From Micropterus salmoides (Eukaryota; Chordata; Actinopteri; Centrarchiformes; Centrarchidae): a DNA stretch of 64,000 bases. Below the pieces are notes generated by a model that saw only the letters and a list, made by a program, of their open reading frames with translations, did no database searches and had not been told where the DNA came from. How positions within the stretch are numbered: the first letter of the stretch is position 1; each line of letters begins with the position of its first letter. Of this stretch, positions 12,388-25,904 are shown in pieces. A program made the position numbers and the translations under genes. Location: contig NW_024040040.1 in NCBI RefSeq assembly GCF_014851395.1, forward strand, positions 24,781,000 through 24,844,999, given 5' to 3'.

Positions 12388-14000
12388 TAAAGCTGCAAGC
12401 AGCGTTGGGCGGGCCCTCGCACTTGTAAGCGCGTCCGCGTGTGAGCCGGCCGAGTTGCATATTCTGGAGCTCTGCCGGTGCGGCTGTGAATTTCCTACGC
12501 GGTTATGACGCCGCATGAAGGTGCTATATGTCACTTCCTGTGTCCCCTATGTGGAGCTACATAGCACTTGCCGCTATGAATATAAATCGGTATTGACGTG
12601 TAGATGTCTGGGGGTGAGAGTTATCAAGCACGTAAAGTTTGTTTCAGATGTGAGCATGTACACTGAACAATAATGTACCCAAACAATAAAATAAATTCCT
12701 TTTATATTTCCCTGCCTTGTTGTTTATGTGTACATACAGAGGAAGAATGTGAGAACAGCACACATTTCATCGTTACTGTGTGCTGTACCGCAGTTCTGTG
12801 TCCATGCATGCAGCAAACTGAAAGCACTGTCTGTCGGAGCGTCTACGTGAAAAGAGAAGGAAGACATGGCTGGTAGTGTCTTCAGAGTTGTTAAACACCT
12901 CAGCGCACTGAAGGAAGCCATCTGACTGTGTGAGGGGCAAGATCGTTGATGTCTGCAGGCAGAGTAGGCCTAGAGCTCTCCTGTCTGACTGGTCCACCAA
13001 TAGCAGAGAAGATGACCCCTTGAGACACAGCCCCTCCTCATTTGCATAATGAGCAGAAATGCATACAGAAATTTAAAAAGGACAGGCAGAAATAAATACC
13101 ATGGGTGAAAATAAATAAGGTAGAAAAATACAAAGGAAGAATAAAACAGACAAAAATATTAAAACACACAAATAAATATATTAAAAAAATTAGTAATAAA
13201 TAAAGTTGAAGATTATAAGGAATAAATAAATAAGGTAATTATAACAAAGGTGAATAAGTAAAGGCACTAATTAAAATATATACATTTATGTCTCCTTGTA
13301 TAATTTAATTATACCACATTTATTTATTTACTTTATTTTTTTGTGTATTTAATTGGAAGCTTATTTATTTATTGAGCATTTATTTATTTCTGTATTTATT
13401 TCTGACTGTGTCAGGATCGGTCCTCCATAGCGGGGTGGGAGAGTTATCAAGCACGTAAAGTTTGGTTCAGATGTTAGCATGTACACTGAAGTTACAACAA
13501 CTTCCTGTGTCATGGCGAAGACTTGATCTTTGACGCCACGCCACGGACACACCCATTGACGAAAACTCGCAAATAGCACAACTTTTCATCTTCAATGCCT
13601 TTAGAAGGCACAGCACAAATTTGAAGTCGGTCGGACTAAATCCCTAGGAGGAGTTCGTTAAAGTACGAAGTGTGTAAATCATCCAAAAATGGCCGTAAAA
13701 TTCAAAATGGCCGACTTCCTGTTGACTTTAGGCTATGGGTTCTTGAGGCTTTTTTGTGCGTCTTGATATGACACATGTCCCCAAAAATTTCGTACATGTA
13801 GGTTGAACGTGAACGAGGGGCTAATTTTTCCAATTTTCTAGGTGGCGCTAGCGAGTCATTTTGCAACGCCCATGTGCGAAACTTGTAGAATACGAAATTT
13901 TTCACCGGTTCTGACGTTTGCAAATTTTGGTGAGTTTTCGAGAATGTTTAGGCCATGTCAGTTGAGCCTACTTTGCAGAAAAAAAAAAAAAAAAAAAAAA
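12388..14000 (+). mobile_element. Array element, copy C (short)
   Basis: Third copy. It carries the internally deleted insert (12668-13430) and has lost all CTCF-bearing units. The first unit runs straight into the terminal unit near 13690, where the variant AAAATGGCCGTAAAATTC appears. It ends in poly-A at 14000 without the hairpin tail; the head of copy D follows at once. Confidence 0.8.
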
Positions 14001-17000
14001 TAAAGCTGCAAGCAGCGTTGGGCGGGCCCTCGCACTTGTAAGCGCGTCCGCGCGTGAGCCGGCCGAGTTGCACTGGAGTCTGCCGGTGCGGCTGTGAATT
14101 TCCTACGCGTTTCCGACGCCGCATGAATGTACTATATGTCACTTCCTGTGTCCCCTATGTGGAGCTACATAGCACTTGCCGCTATGAATATAAATCGGTA
14201 TTGACGTGTAGATGTCTGCGGGGTGGGAGAGTTATCAAGCACGTAAAGTTTGTTTCAGATGTGACATGTACACTGAACAATAATGTACCCAAACAATAAA
14301 ATAAATTCCTTTTATATTTCCCTGCCTTGTTGTTTATGTGTACATACAGAGGAAGAATGTGAGAACAGCACACATTTCATCGTTACTGTGTGTTAGAGCA
14401 TGGGAGAACAGTGGATACTTTTAATACAGCCCACACCCCTAATACTGTGTAACTATAACAAGTAGAGAACAGAAGAAAAAGATGTTCTTTCTTTACAACT
14501 GTCTGCATAGCTTATTCATATTGTGTAATGAATGAAAATAAATAGGCCTACTAGGCTCCTCTCTACTTTGACATTTAAGATTAGCTTTTGATCCACCTTC
14601 ATACACATGTGACATTACTGTACAACTTGAGAAAGGTGAGTTGTTTCTGCTCCAGCCTGCCTAAAAGAAAAGCGTTTTTGGGATTAAATGGACTTTATTA
14701 GCTGCTGCAGTGCAGGATGAACTCAGAACAGACCCATTTCTCACCTTATTATTCTAAATCATGCAACGAAGAAGAAGAAATGCATAATAAATCCTGGGAC
14801 AAAATCTGTCCACAAATACTGTACAGCATGTAGTCTGATGAACAAGACTTGTGTTATAGCTGACTTGGGCAGTGAAATGTTAATTTTTTTAATTCATGTG
14901 GTCATAGTTGTCCACAACTCAAATCAGAATATAAGAAGAAATGTTTATACCACCTCAAGAAGGCTTCCTATCAGAAAGGTAGGAAGGTATTTCAAATGTA
15001 CAACTGCAGTACTTAAATCTAAGTAAAGTAATTTCCCTGACATTTTTGTGACTTTAATAGACGCATGTAACAGGTTTTATACTTCCTGTGAGTATAATCC
15101 AATCAATCTTATTTTCATACTGTATATCCGTTGTGTAATTTGATAAATTGTGTTGTATGTCAGAGAAGACTCTGACTGCAACATGCGTCTTTGTAAAGAG
15201 AGAAACGGACAAAAAGTCTCTAACTCTGCCTGTCAGCTCGCTCTGCTCCGTTAAAACTGAATTTACCATACAGAATTGAATACGAGTGCACTCCAGATTT
15301 AGCTGCAGCCAGCTGACCGTGTGCTTCTTCCCTATACCGCAGTTCTGTGTCCATGCATGCAGCAAACTGAAAGCACTGTCTGTCGGAGCGTCTACGTGAA
15401 AAGAGAAGGAAGACATTGCTGGTAGTATTGTCTTCAGAGTTGTTAAACACCTCAGCGCACTGAAGGAAGCCATCTGACTGTGTGAGGGGCAAGATCGTTG
15501 ATGTCTGCAGGCAGAGTAGGAGCTCTCCTGTCTGACTGGTCCACCAATAGCAGAGAAGATGACCCCTTGAGACACAGCCCCTCCTCATTTGCATAATGAG
15601 ACAGAAATTTAAAAAGGACAGGCAGAAATAAATACCATGGGTGAAAATAAATAAGGTAAAAAATACAAAGGAAGAATAAAACAGACAAAAATATTAAAAC
15701 ACACACATAAATAAATACATTAAAAAAATTAGTAATAATAAAGTTGAGATAACAGAATAAATAATAAGGTAATTATAACAAAGGTGAATAAGTAAAGGCA
15801 CTAATTAAAATATATACATTTATGTCTCCTTGTATAATTTAATTACTACCAACATTTATTTATTACTTTATTTTTTGTGTATTTAATTGGAGCTTATTTA
15901 TTTATTGAGCTTTATTTATTTCTGTATTTATTTCTGACTGTCAGGATCGGTCCTCCATAGGGGTGGGAGAGTTATCAAGCACGTAAAGTTTGGTTCAGAT
16001 GTGAGCATGTACACTGAAGTTACAACAACTTCCTGTGTCATGGCGAAGACTTGATCTGACGCCACGCCACGGACACACCCATTGACGAAAACTGCAAATA
16101 GCACAACTTTTCATCTTCAATGCCTTTAGAAGGCACAGCAAATTTGGTCGGTCGGACTAAATCCCTAGGAGGAGTTCGTTAAAGTACGAAGTGTGTAAAT
16201 CATCCAAAATTTGACGTAAAATTCAAAATGGCCGACTTCCTGTTGGGTTTAGGGCATGGCTCCAAGGCTTTTTTGTGCGTTGGACAAGATACACGTACCA
16301 CAGAAAATTCGTGCACGTAGGTGAAACGTGCGGCGGGGGCTGCTTCGTTAAAAAGTCACTTCCTGTTGCCAGCAGGTGGCGCTATGACTGTGGGTGAATG
16401 TCAGCATGTACATGTGTTCAGGGCGGGACTCTCATCCTACATGTACAGTTTGGTCCAGATGTGAGCATGTACACTGAAGTTACGACAACTTCCGTGTCAT
16501 GGCGAAGAGTTGATCTTTGACGCCACGCCACGGACACGCCCATTGACGAAAACTTGCAAATAGCACAACTTTCATCTTCAATGCCTTTAGAAGGCACAGC
16601 AAAATTTGAGGTCGGTCGGACTAAATCCCTAGGAGGAGTTCGTTAAAGTACGAAGTGTGTAAATCATCCAAAATTTGACGTAAAATTCAAAATGGCCGAC
16701 TTCCTGTTGGGTTTAGGCTATGGCTCCAAGAGATTTTTTGTGCGTCTGGACAAGATACACGTACCACAGAAAATTCGTGCACGTAGGTGAAAAGTGCGGC
16801 GGGGGCTGCTTCGTTAAAAGTCACTTCCTGTTGCCAGCAGGTGGCGCTATGACTGTGGGTGAATCAGCATGTACATGTGTTCAGGGCGGGACTCTCATCC
16901 TACATGTACAGTTTGGTCCAGATGTGAGCATGTACACTGAAGTTACAACAACTTCCTGTGTCATGGCGAAGATGATCTTGACGCCACGCCACGGACACCC

Positions 17001-18898
17001 ATTGACGAAAACTCGCAAATAGCACAACTTTTCATCTTCAATGCCTTTAGAAGGCACAGCACAAATTTGAAGTCGGTCGGACTAAATCCCTAGGAGGAGT
17101 TCGTTAAAGTACGAAGTGTGTAAATCATCCAAAATTTGACGTAAAATTCAAAATGGCCGACTTCCTGTTGATTTAGGGCATCGCTCCAAGAGGCTTTTTT
17201 GTGCGTTGGACAAGATACACGTACCACAGAAAATTCGTGCACGTAGGTGAAAGTGCGGCGGGGGCTGCTTCGTTAAAAGTCACTTCCTGTTGCCAGCAGG
17301 TGGCGCTATGACTGTCTGTGAATGTCAGCATGTACATGTGTTCAGGGCGGGACTCTCATCTACATGTACAGTTTGGTCCAGATGTGAGCATGTACACTGA
17401 AGTTACGACAACTTCCGTGTCATGGCGAAGAGCTGATCTTGACGCCACGCCACGGACACGCCCATTGACGAAAACTTGCAAATAGCACAACTTTTCATCT
17501 TCAATGCCTTTAGAAGGCACAGCACAAATTTGAGGTCGGTCGGACTAAATCCCTAGGAGGAGTTCGTTAAAGTACGAAGTGTGTAAATCATCCAAAATTT
17601 GACGTAAAATTCAAAATGGCCGACTTCCTGTTGATTTTAGGCATGGCTCCAAGAGGCTTTTTTGTGCGTCTGGACAAGATACACGTACCACAGAAAATTC
17701 GTGCACGTAGGTAAACGTGCGGCGGGGGCTGCTTCGTTAAAAGTCACTTCCTGTTGCCAGCAGGTGGCGCTATGACTGTGGGTGAATGTCAGCATGTACA
17801 TGTGTTCAGGGCGGGACTCTCATCCTACATGTACAGTTTGGTCCAGATGTGAGCATGTACACTGAAGTTACGACAACTTCCGTGTCATGGCGAAGAGCTG
17901 ATCTTTGACGCCACGCCACGGACACGCCCATTGACGAAAACTTGCAAATAGCACAACTTTTCATCTTCAATGCCTTTAGAAGGCACAGCACAAATTTGAG
18001 GTCGGTCGGACTAAATCCCTAGGAGGAGTTCGTTAAAGTACGAAGTGTGTAAATCATCCAAAATTTGACGTAAAATTCAAAATGGCCGACTTCCTGTTGA
18101 TTTTAGGCTATGGCTCCAAGAGGCTTTTTTGTGCGTCTGGACAAGATACACGTACCACAGAAAATTCGTGCACGTAGGTGAAACGTGCGGCGGGGGCTGC
18201 TTCGTTAAAGGTCACTTTCTGTTGCCAGCAGGTGGCGCTATGACTGTGGGTGAATGTCGGCATGTACATGTGTTCAGGGCGGGACTCTCATCCTACATGT
18301 ACAGTTTGGTCCAGATGTGAGCATGTACACTGAAGTTACAACAACTTCCTGTTTCATTGCGAATCATCGACGCCACGGACACGCCCATTGACGAAAACGC
18401 GCAAATAGCACAACTTTTCATCGTCAATGCCTTTAGAAGGCACAGCAGAAATTTGACGTCGATCCGACTAAATCCCTAGGAGGAGTTCGTTAAAGTACGA
18501 AGTGTGTAAATCATCCAAAAATGGCCATAAAATTCAAAATGGCCGACTTCCTGTTGACTTTAGGCTATGGGTTCTTGAGGCTTTTTTGTGCGTCTTGATA
18601 CGATACATGTCCCCAGAAAATTTCGTACATGTAGGTTGAACGTGAACGAGGGGCTAATCATTTCCAATTTTCTAGGTGGCGCTAGCGAGTCATTTTGCCA
18701 CGCCCATGTGCGAAACTTGTAGAATACGAAATTTTTCACCGGTTCTGACATGTTTGCAAATTTTGGTGAGTTTTCGAGTATGTTTAGGCCATGTCATTGG
18801 GCCTACTTTGCAGAAAAAAAAAAAAAAAAAAAAAAAAAAATAAAAATATAATCCGAGCAGATCAATAGGGACCTCGCACGGTCGTGCTCGGGCCCTAA
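14001..18898 (+). mobile_element. Array element, copy D (longest)
   Basis: Fourth copy, 4.9 kb: head, full insert (14278-15960), five CTCF-bearing ~466-bp units, terminal unit, poly-A and the hairpin tail ending near 18898. The unit number differs from B, E and F (three each) and A (two), so units were gained or lost by unequal exchange or slippage within copies. Confidence 0.8.
16369..18238 (+). promoter_or_regulatory. CTCF-like sites in copy D (5)
   Basis: The same 14-mer starts at 16369, 16834, 17293, 17757 and 18225, spaced 459-468 bp, all on the plus strand. The core is unchanged in every unit although neighbouring bases carry many small indels. Confidence 0.6.
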
Positions 18899-21863
18899 TA
18901 AAGCTGCAAGCAGCGTTGGGCGGGCCCTCGCATGTAAGCGCGTCCGCGCGTGAGCCGGCCGAGTTGCATATTCTGGAGCTCTGCCGGTGCGGCTGTGAAT
19001 TTCTACGCGGTTATGACGCCGCATGAAGGTGTTATATGTCACCTGTGTCCCCTATGTGGAGCTACATAGCACTTGCCGCTATGAATATAAATCGGTTGGC
19101 GTGTAGATGTCTGCGGGGTGGGAGAGTTATCAAGCACGTAAAGTTTGTTTCAGATGTGAGCATGTACACTGAACAATAATGTACCCAAACAATAAAATAA
19201 ATTCCTTTTATATTTCCCTGCCTTGTTGTTTATGTGTACATACAGAGGAAGAATGTGAGAACAGCACACATTTCATCGTTACTGTGTGCTGTACCGCAGT
19301 TCTGTGTCCATGCATGCAGCAAACTGAAAGCACGTCTGTCGGAGCGTCTACGTGAAAAGAGAAGGAAGACATTGCTGGTAGTATTGTCTTCAGAGTTGTT
19401 AAACACCTCAGCGCACTGAAGGAAGCCATCTGACTGTGTGAGGGGCAAGATCGTTGATGTCTGCAGGCAGAGTAGGAGCTCTCCTGTCTGACTGGTCCAC
19501 CAATAGCAGAGAAGATGACCCCTTGAGACACAGCCCCTCCTCATTTGCATAATGAGGCAGAAATGCATACAAAAATTTAAAAAGACAGGCAGAAATAAAT
19601 ACCATGGGTGAAAATAAATAAGGTAAATAAATACAAAGGAAGAATAAAACAGACAAAAATATTAAAACACACACATAAATAAATACATTAAAAAAATTAG
19701 TAATAAATAAAGTTGAATAAACAAATAAGGTAATTATAACAAAGGTGAATAAGTAAAGGCACTAATTAAAATATATACATTTATGTCTCCTTGTATAATT
19801 TAATTACTACCTACATTTATTTATTTACTTTATTTTTTGTGTATTTAATTGGATGCTTATTTATTTATTGAGCATTTATTTATTTCTGTATTTATTTCTG
19901 ACTGTGTCAGGATCGGTCCTCCATACGGGGTGGGAGAGTTATCAAGCACGTAAAGTTTGGTTCAGATGTGAGCATGTACACTGAAGTTACAACAACTTCC
20001 TGTGTCATGGCGAAGACTTGATCTCTGACGCCACGCCACGGACACACCCATTGACGAAAACTCGCAAATAGCACAACTTTTCATCTTCAATGCCTTTAGA
20101 AGGCACAGCACAAATTTGAAGTCGGTCGGACTAAATCCCTAGGAGGAGTTCGTTAAAGTACGAAGTGTGTAAATCATCCAAAATTTGACGTAAAATTCAA
20201 AATGGCCGACTTCCTGTTGATTTTAGGGCATCGCTCCAAGAGGCTTTTTGTGCGTCTGGACAAGATACACGTACCACAGAAAATTCGTGCACGTAGGTAA
20301 AACGTGCGGCGGGGGCTGCTTCGTTAAAAGTCACTTCCTGTTGCCAGCAGGTGGCGCTATGACTGTCTGTGAATGTCAGCATGTACATGTGTTCAGGGCG
20401 GGACTCTCATCCTACATGTACAGTTTGGTCCAGATGTGAGCATGTACACTGAAGTTACGACAACTTCCGTGTCATGGCGAAGAGCTGATCTTTGACGCCA
20501 CGCCACGGACACGCCCATTGACGAAAACTTGCAAATAGCACAACTTTTCATCTTCAATGCCTTTAGAAGGCACAGCACAAATTTGAGGTCGGTCGGACTA
20601 AATCCCTAGGAGGAGTTCGTTAAAGTACGAAGTGTGTAAATCATCCAAAATTTGACGTAAAATTCAAAATGGCCGACTTCCTGTTGATTTTAGGCATCGC
20701 TCCAAGAGGCTTTTTTGTGCGTCTGGACAAGATACACGTACCACAGAAAATTCGTGCACGTAGGTAAACGTGCGGCGGGGGCTGCTTCGTTAAAAGTCAC
20801 TTCCTGTTGCCAGCAGGTGGCGCTATGACTGTGTGAATGTCAGCATGTACATGTGTTCAGGGCGGGACTCTCATCCTACATGTACAGTTTGGTCCAGATG
20901 TGAGCATGTACACTGAAGTTACGACAACTTCCGTGTCATGGCGAAGAGCTGATCTTTGACGCCACGCCACGGACACGCCCATTGACGAAAACTTGCAAAT
21001 AGCACAACTTTTCATCTTCAATGCCTTTAGAAGGCACAGCACAAATTTGAGGTCGGTCGGACTAAATCCCTAGGAGGAGTTCGTTAAAGTACGAAGTGTG
21101 TAAATCATCCAAAATTTGACGTAAAATTCAAAATGGCCGACTTCCTGTTGTTTAGGCTATGGCTCCAAGAGACTTTTTTGTGCGTCTGGACAAGATACAC
21201 GTACCACAGAAAATTCGTGCACGTAGGTGAAACGTGCGGCGGGGGCTGCTTCGTTAAAGGTCACTTTCTGTTGCCAGCAGGTGGCGCTATGACTGTGGGT
21301 GAATGTCGGCATGTACATGTGTTCAGGGCGGGACTCTCATCCTACATGTACAGTTTGGTCCAGATGTGAGCATGTACACTGAAGTTACAACAACTTCCTG
21401 TTTCATTGCGAATCATCGACGCCACGGACACGCCCATTGACGAAAACGCGCAAATAGCACAACTTTTCATCGTCAATGCCTTTAGAAGGCACAGCAGAAA
21501 TTTGACGTCGATCCGACTAAATCCCTAGGAGGAGTTCGTTAAAGTACGAAGTGTGTAAATCATCCAAAAATGGCCATAAAATTCAAAATGGCCGACTTCC
21601 TGTTGACTTTAGGCTATGGGTTCTTGAGGCTTTTTTGTGCGTCTTGATACGATACATGTCCCCAGAAAATTTCGTACATGTAGGTTGAACGTGAACGAGG
21701 GGCTAATCATTTCCAATTTTCTAGGTGGCGCTAGCGAGTCATTTTGCCACGCCCATGTGCGAAACTTGTAGAATACGAAATTTTTCACCGGTTCTGACAT
21801 GTTTGCAAATTTTGGTGAGTTTTCGAGTATGTTTAGGCCATGTCATTTGGGCCTACTTTGCAG

Positions 21864-21895
<32 letters not shown>

Positions 21896-21944
21896 ATCCG
21901 AGCAATTCAATAGGGACCTCGCACGGTCGTGCTCGGGCCCTAAT
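18899..21944 (+). mobile_element. Array element, copy E (short insert)
   Basis: Fifth copy: head, insert with the ~0.95-kb internal deletion (19174-19925), three CTCF-bearing units, terminal unit, poly-A and hairpin tail. The deletion junction (CTGTGTGCTGTACCGCAG) is the same as in copy C, so C and E share an ancestor and the array has a long/short higher-order pattern. Confidence 0.8.
20344..21287 (+). promoter_or_regulatory. CTCF-like sites in copy E (3)
   Basis: The same 14-mer starts at 20344, 20810 and 21274, in the same orientation as in the other copies. Confidence 0.6.
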
Positions 21945-24900
21945 TAAAGCTGCAAGCAGCGTTGGGCGGGCCCTCGCACTTGTAAGCGCGTCGCGCGTGA
22001 GCCGGCCGAGTTGCATATTCTGGAGCTCTGCCGGTGCGGCTGTGAATTTCCTACGCGGTTCCGACGCCGCATGAAGGTGCTATATGTCACTTCCTGTGTC
22101 CCCTATGTGGAGCTACATAGCACTTGCCGCTATGAATATAAATCGGTATTGACGTGTAGATGTCTGGGGTGGGAGAGTTATCAAGCACGTAAAGTTTGTT
22201 TCAGATGTGAGCATGTACACTGAACAATAATGTACCCAAACAATAAAATAAATTCCTTTTATATTTCCCTGCCTTGTTGTTTATGTGTACATACAGAGGA
22301 AGAATGTGAGAACAGCACACATTTCATCGTTACTGTGTGTTAGAGCATGGGAGAACAGTGGATACTTTTAATACAGCCCACACCCCTAATACTGTGTAAC
22401 TATAACAAGTAGAGAACAGAAGAAAAAGATGTTCTTTCTTTACAACTGTCTGCATAGCTTATTCATATTGTGTAATGAATGAAAATAAATAGGCCTACTA
22501 GGCTCCTCTCTACTTTGACATTTAAGATTAGCTTGTTTGATCCACCTTCATACACATGTGACATTACTGTACAACTTGAGAAAGGTGAGTTGTTTTCTGC
22601 TCCAGCCTGCCTAAAAGAAAAGCGTTTTGGGATTAAATGGACTTTATTAGCTGCTGCAGTGCAGGATGAACTCAGAATAGACCCATTTCTCACCTTATTA
22701 TTCTAAATCATGCAACGAAGAAGAAGAAATGCATAAAAATCCTGGGACAAAATCTGTCCAAATACTGTACAGCATGTAGTCTGATGAACAAGACTTGTGT
22801 TATAGCTGACTTGGGCAGTGAAATGTTTTTTTTTAATTCATGTGGTCATAGTTGTCCACAACTCAAATCAGAATATAAGAAGAAATGTTTTATACCACCT
22901 CAAGAAGGCTTCCTATCAGAAAGGTAGGAAGGTATTTCAAATGTACAACTGCAGTACTTAAATCTAAGTAAAGTAATTTCCCTGACATTTTTGTGTTACT
23001 TTACTTTTAATAGACCCATGTAAGAGGTTTTATACTTCCTGTGAGTATAATCCAATCAATCTTATTTTCATACTGTATATCCGTTGTGTAATTTGATAAA
23101 TTGTGTTGTATGTCGTGCTCGCATCTCAGAGAAGACTCTGACTGCAACATGCGTCTTTGTAAAGAGAGAAACGGACAGAAAAAGTCTCTAACTCTGCCTG
23201 TCAGCTCGCTCTGCTCCGTTAAAACTGAATTTACCATACAGAATTGAATACGAGTGCACTCCAGATTTAGCTGCAGCCAGCTGACCGTGTGCTCCCTATA
23301 CCGCAGTTCTGTGTCCATGCATGCAGCAAACTGAAAGCACTGTCTGTCGGAGCGTCTACGTGAAAAGAGAAGGAAGACATTGCTGGTAGTATTGTCTTCA
23401 GAGTTGTTAAACACCTCAGCGCACTGAAGGAAGCCATCTGACTGTGTGAGGGGCAAGATCGTTGATGTCTGCAGGCAGAGTAGGAGCTCTCCTGTCTGAC
23501 TGGTCCACCAATAGCAGAGAAGATGACCCCTTGAGACACAGCCCCTCCTCATTTGCATAATGAGGCAGAAATGCATACAAAAATTTAAAAAAGACAGGCA
23601 GAAATAAATACCATGGGTGAAAATAAATAAGGTAAATAAATACAAAGGAAGAATAAAACAGACAAAAATATTAAAACACACACATAAATAAATACATTAA
23701 AAAAATTAGTAATAAATAAAGTTGAATAAACAAATAAGGTAATTATAACAAAGGTGAATAAGTAAAGGCACTAATTAAAATATACATTTATGTCTCCTTG
23801 TATAATTTAATTACTACCTACATTTATTTATTTACTTTATTTTTTGTGTATTTAATTGGATGCTTATTTATTTATTGAGCATTTATTTATTTCTGTATTT
23901 ATTTCTGACTGTGTCAGGATCGGTCCTCCATAGCGGGGTGGGAGAGTTATCAAGCACGTAAAGTTTGGTTCAGATGTGAGCATGTACACTGAAGTTACAA
24001 CAACTTCCTGTGTCATGGCGAAGACTTGATCTCTGACGCCACGCCACGGACACACCCATTGACGAAAACTCGCAAATAGCACAACTTTTCATCTTCAATG
24101 CCTTTAGAAGGCACAGCACAAATTTGAAGTCGGTCGGACTAAATCCCTAGGAGGAGTTCGTTAAAGTACGAAGTGTGTAAATCATCCAAAATTTGACGTA
24201 AAATTCAAAATGGCCGACTTCCTGTTGATTTTAGGGCATCGCTCCAAGAGGCTTTTTTGTGCGTCTGGACAAGATACACGTACCACAGAAAATTCGTGCA
24301 CGTAGGTAAACGTGCGGCGGGGGCTGCTTCGTTAAAAGTCACTTCCTGTTGCCAGCAGGTGGCGCTATGACTGTCTGTGAATGTCAGCATGTACATGTGT
24401 TCAGGGCGGGACTCTCATCCTACATGTACAGTTTGGTCCAGATGTGAGCATGTACACTGAAGTTACGACAACTTCCGTGTCATGGCGAAGAGTTGATCTT
24501 TGACGCCACGCCACGGACACGCCCATTGACGAAAACTTGCAAATAGCACAACTTTTCATCTTCAATGCCTTTAGAAGGCACAGCAAAATTTGAGGTCGGT
24601 CGGACTAAATCCCTAGGAGGAGTTCGTTAAAGTACGAAGTGTGTAAATCATCCAAAATTTGACGTAAAATTCAAAATGGCCGACTTCCTGTTGATTTTAG
24701 GGCATCGCTCCAAGAGGCTTTTTTGTGCGTCTGGACAAGATACACGTACCACAGAAAATTCGTGCACGTAGGTAAAACGTGCGGCGGGGGCTGCTTCGTT
24801 AAAAGTCACTTCTGTTGCCAGCAGGTGGCGCTATGACTGTGGGTGAATGTCAGCATGTACATGTGTTCAGGGCGGGACTCTCATCCTACATGTACAGTTT

Positions 24901-25871
24901 GGTCCAGATGTGAGCATGTACACTGAAGTTACGACAACTTCCGTGTCATGGCGAAGAGTTGATCTTTGACGCCACGCCACGGACACGCCCATTGACGAAA
25001 ACTTGCAAATAGCACAACTTTTCATCTTCAATGCCTTTAGAAGGCACAGCACAAATTTGAGGTCGGTCGGACTAAATCCCTAGGAGGAGTTCGTTAAAGT
25101 ACGAAGTGTGTAAATCATCCAAAATTTGACGTAAAATTCAAAATGGCCGACTTCCTGTTGGTTTAGGCTATGGCTCCAAGAGACTTTTTTGTGCGTCTGG
25201 ACAAGATACACGTACCACAGAAAATTCGTGCACGTAGGTGAAACGTGCGGCGGGGGCTGCTTCGTTAAAGGTCACTTTCTGTTGCCAGCAGGTGGCGCTA
25301 TGACTGTGGGTGAATGTCGGCATGTACATGTGTTCAGGGCGGGACTCTCATCCTACATGTACAGTTTGGTCCAGATGTGAGCATGTACACTGAAGTTACA
25401 ACAACTTCCTGTTTCATTGCGAATCATCGACGCCACGGACACGCCCATTGACGAAAACGCGCAAATAGCACAACTTTTCATCGTCAATGCCTTTAGAAGG
25501 CACAGCAGAAATTTGACGTCGATCCGACTAAATCCCTAGGAGGAGTTCGTTAAAGTACGAAGTGTGTAAATCATCCAAAAATGGCCATAAAATTCAAAAT
25601 GGCCGACTTCCTGTTGACTTTAGGCTATGGGTTCTTGAGGCTTTTTTGTGCGTCTTGATACGATACATGTCCCCAGAAAATTTCGTACATGTAGGTTGAA
25701 CGTGAACGAGGGGCTAATTTTTCCAATTTTCTAGGTGGCGCTAGCGAGTCATTTTGCACGCCCATGTGCGAAACTTGTAGAATACGAAATTTTTCACCGG
25801 TTCTGAATGTTTGCAAATTTTGGTGAGTTTTCGAGTATGTTTAGGCCATGTCATTTGGGCCTACTTTGCAG

Positions 25872-25904
<33 letters not shown>

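Noticed and set aside
23007..23681. 224-aa minus-strand ORF in the insert of copy F
   Set aside because: Its counterparts in B (204 aa), D (173 and 124 aa), C and E differ in length and frame through small indels, and the translation has no recognisable domain.
7195..25380. Repeated 61-63-aa ORFs in the array (for example 7195-7386, 11152-11343, 18129-18320)
   Set aside because: They recur because the DNA repeats, appear on both strands, and vanish or shift with one-base indels between units. No start context, domain or conserved frame.
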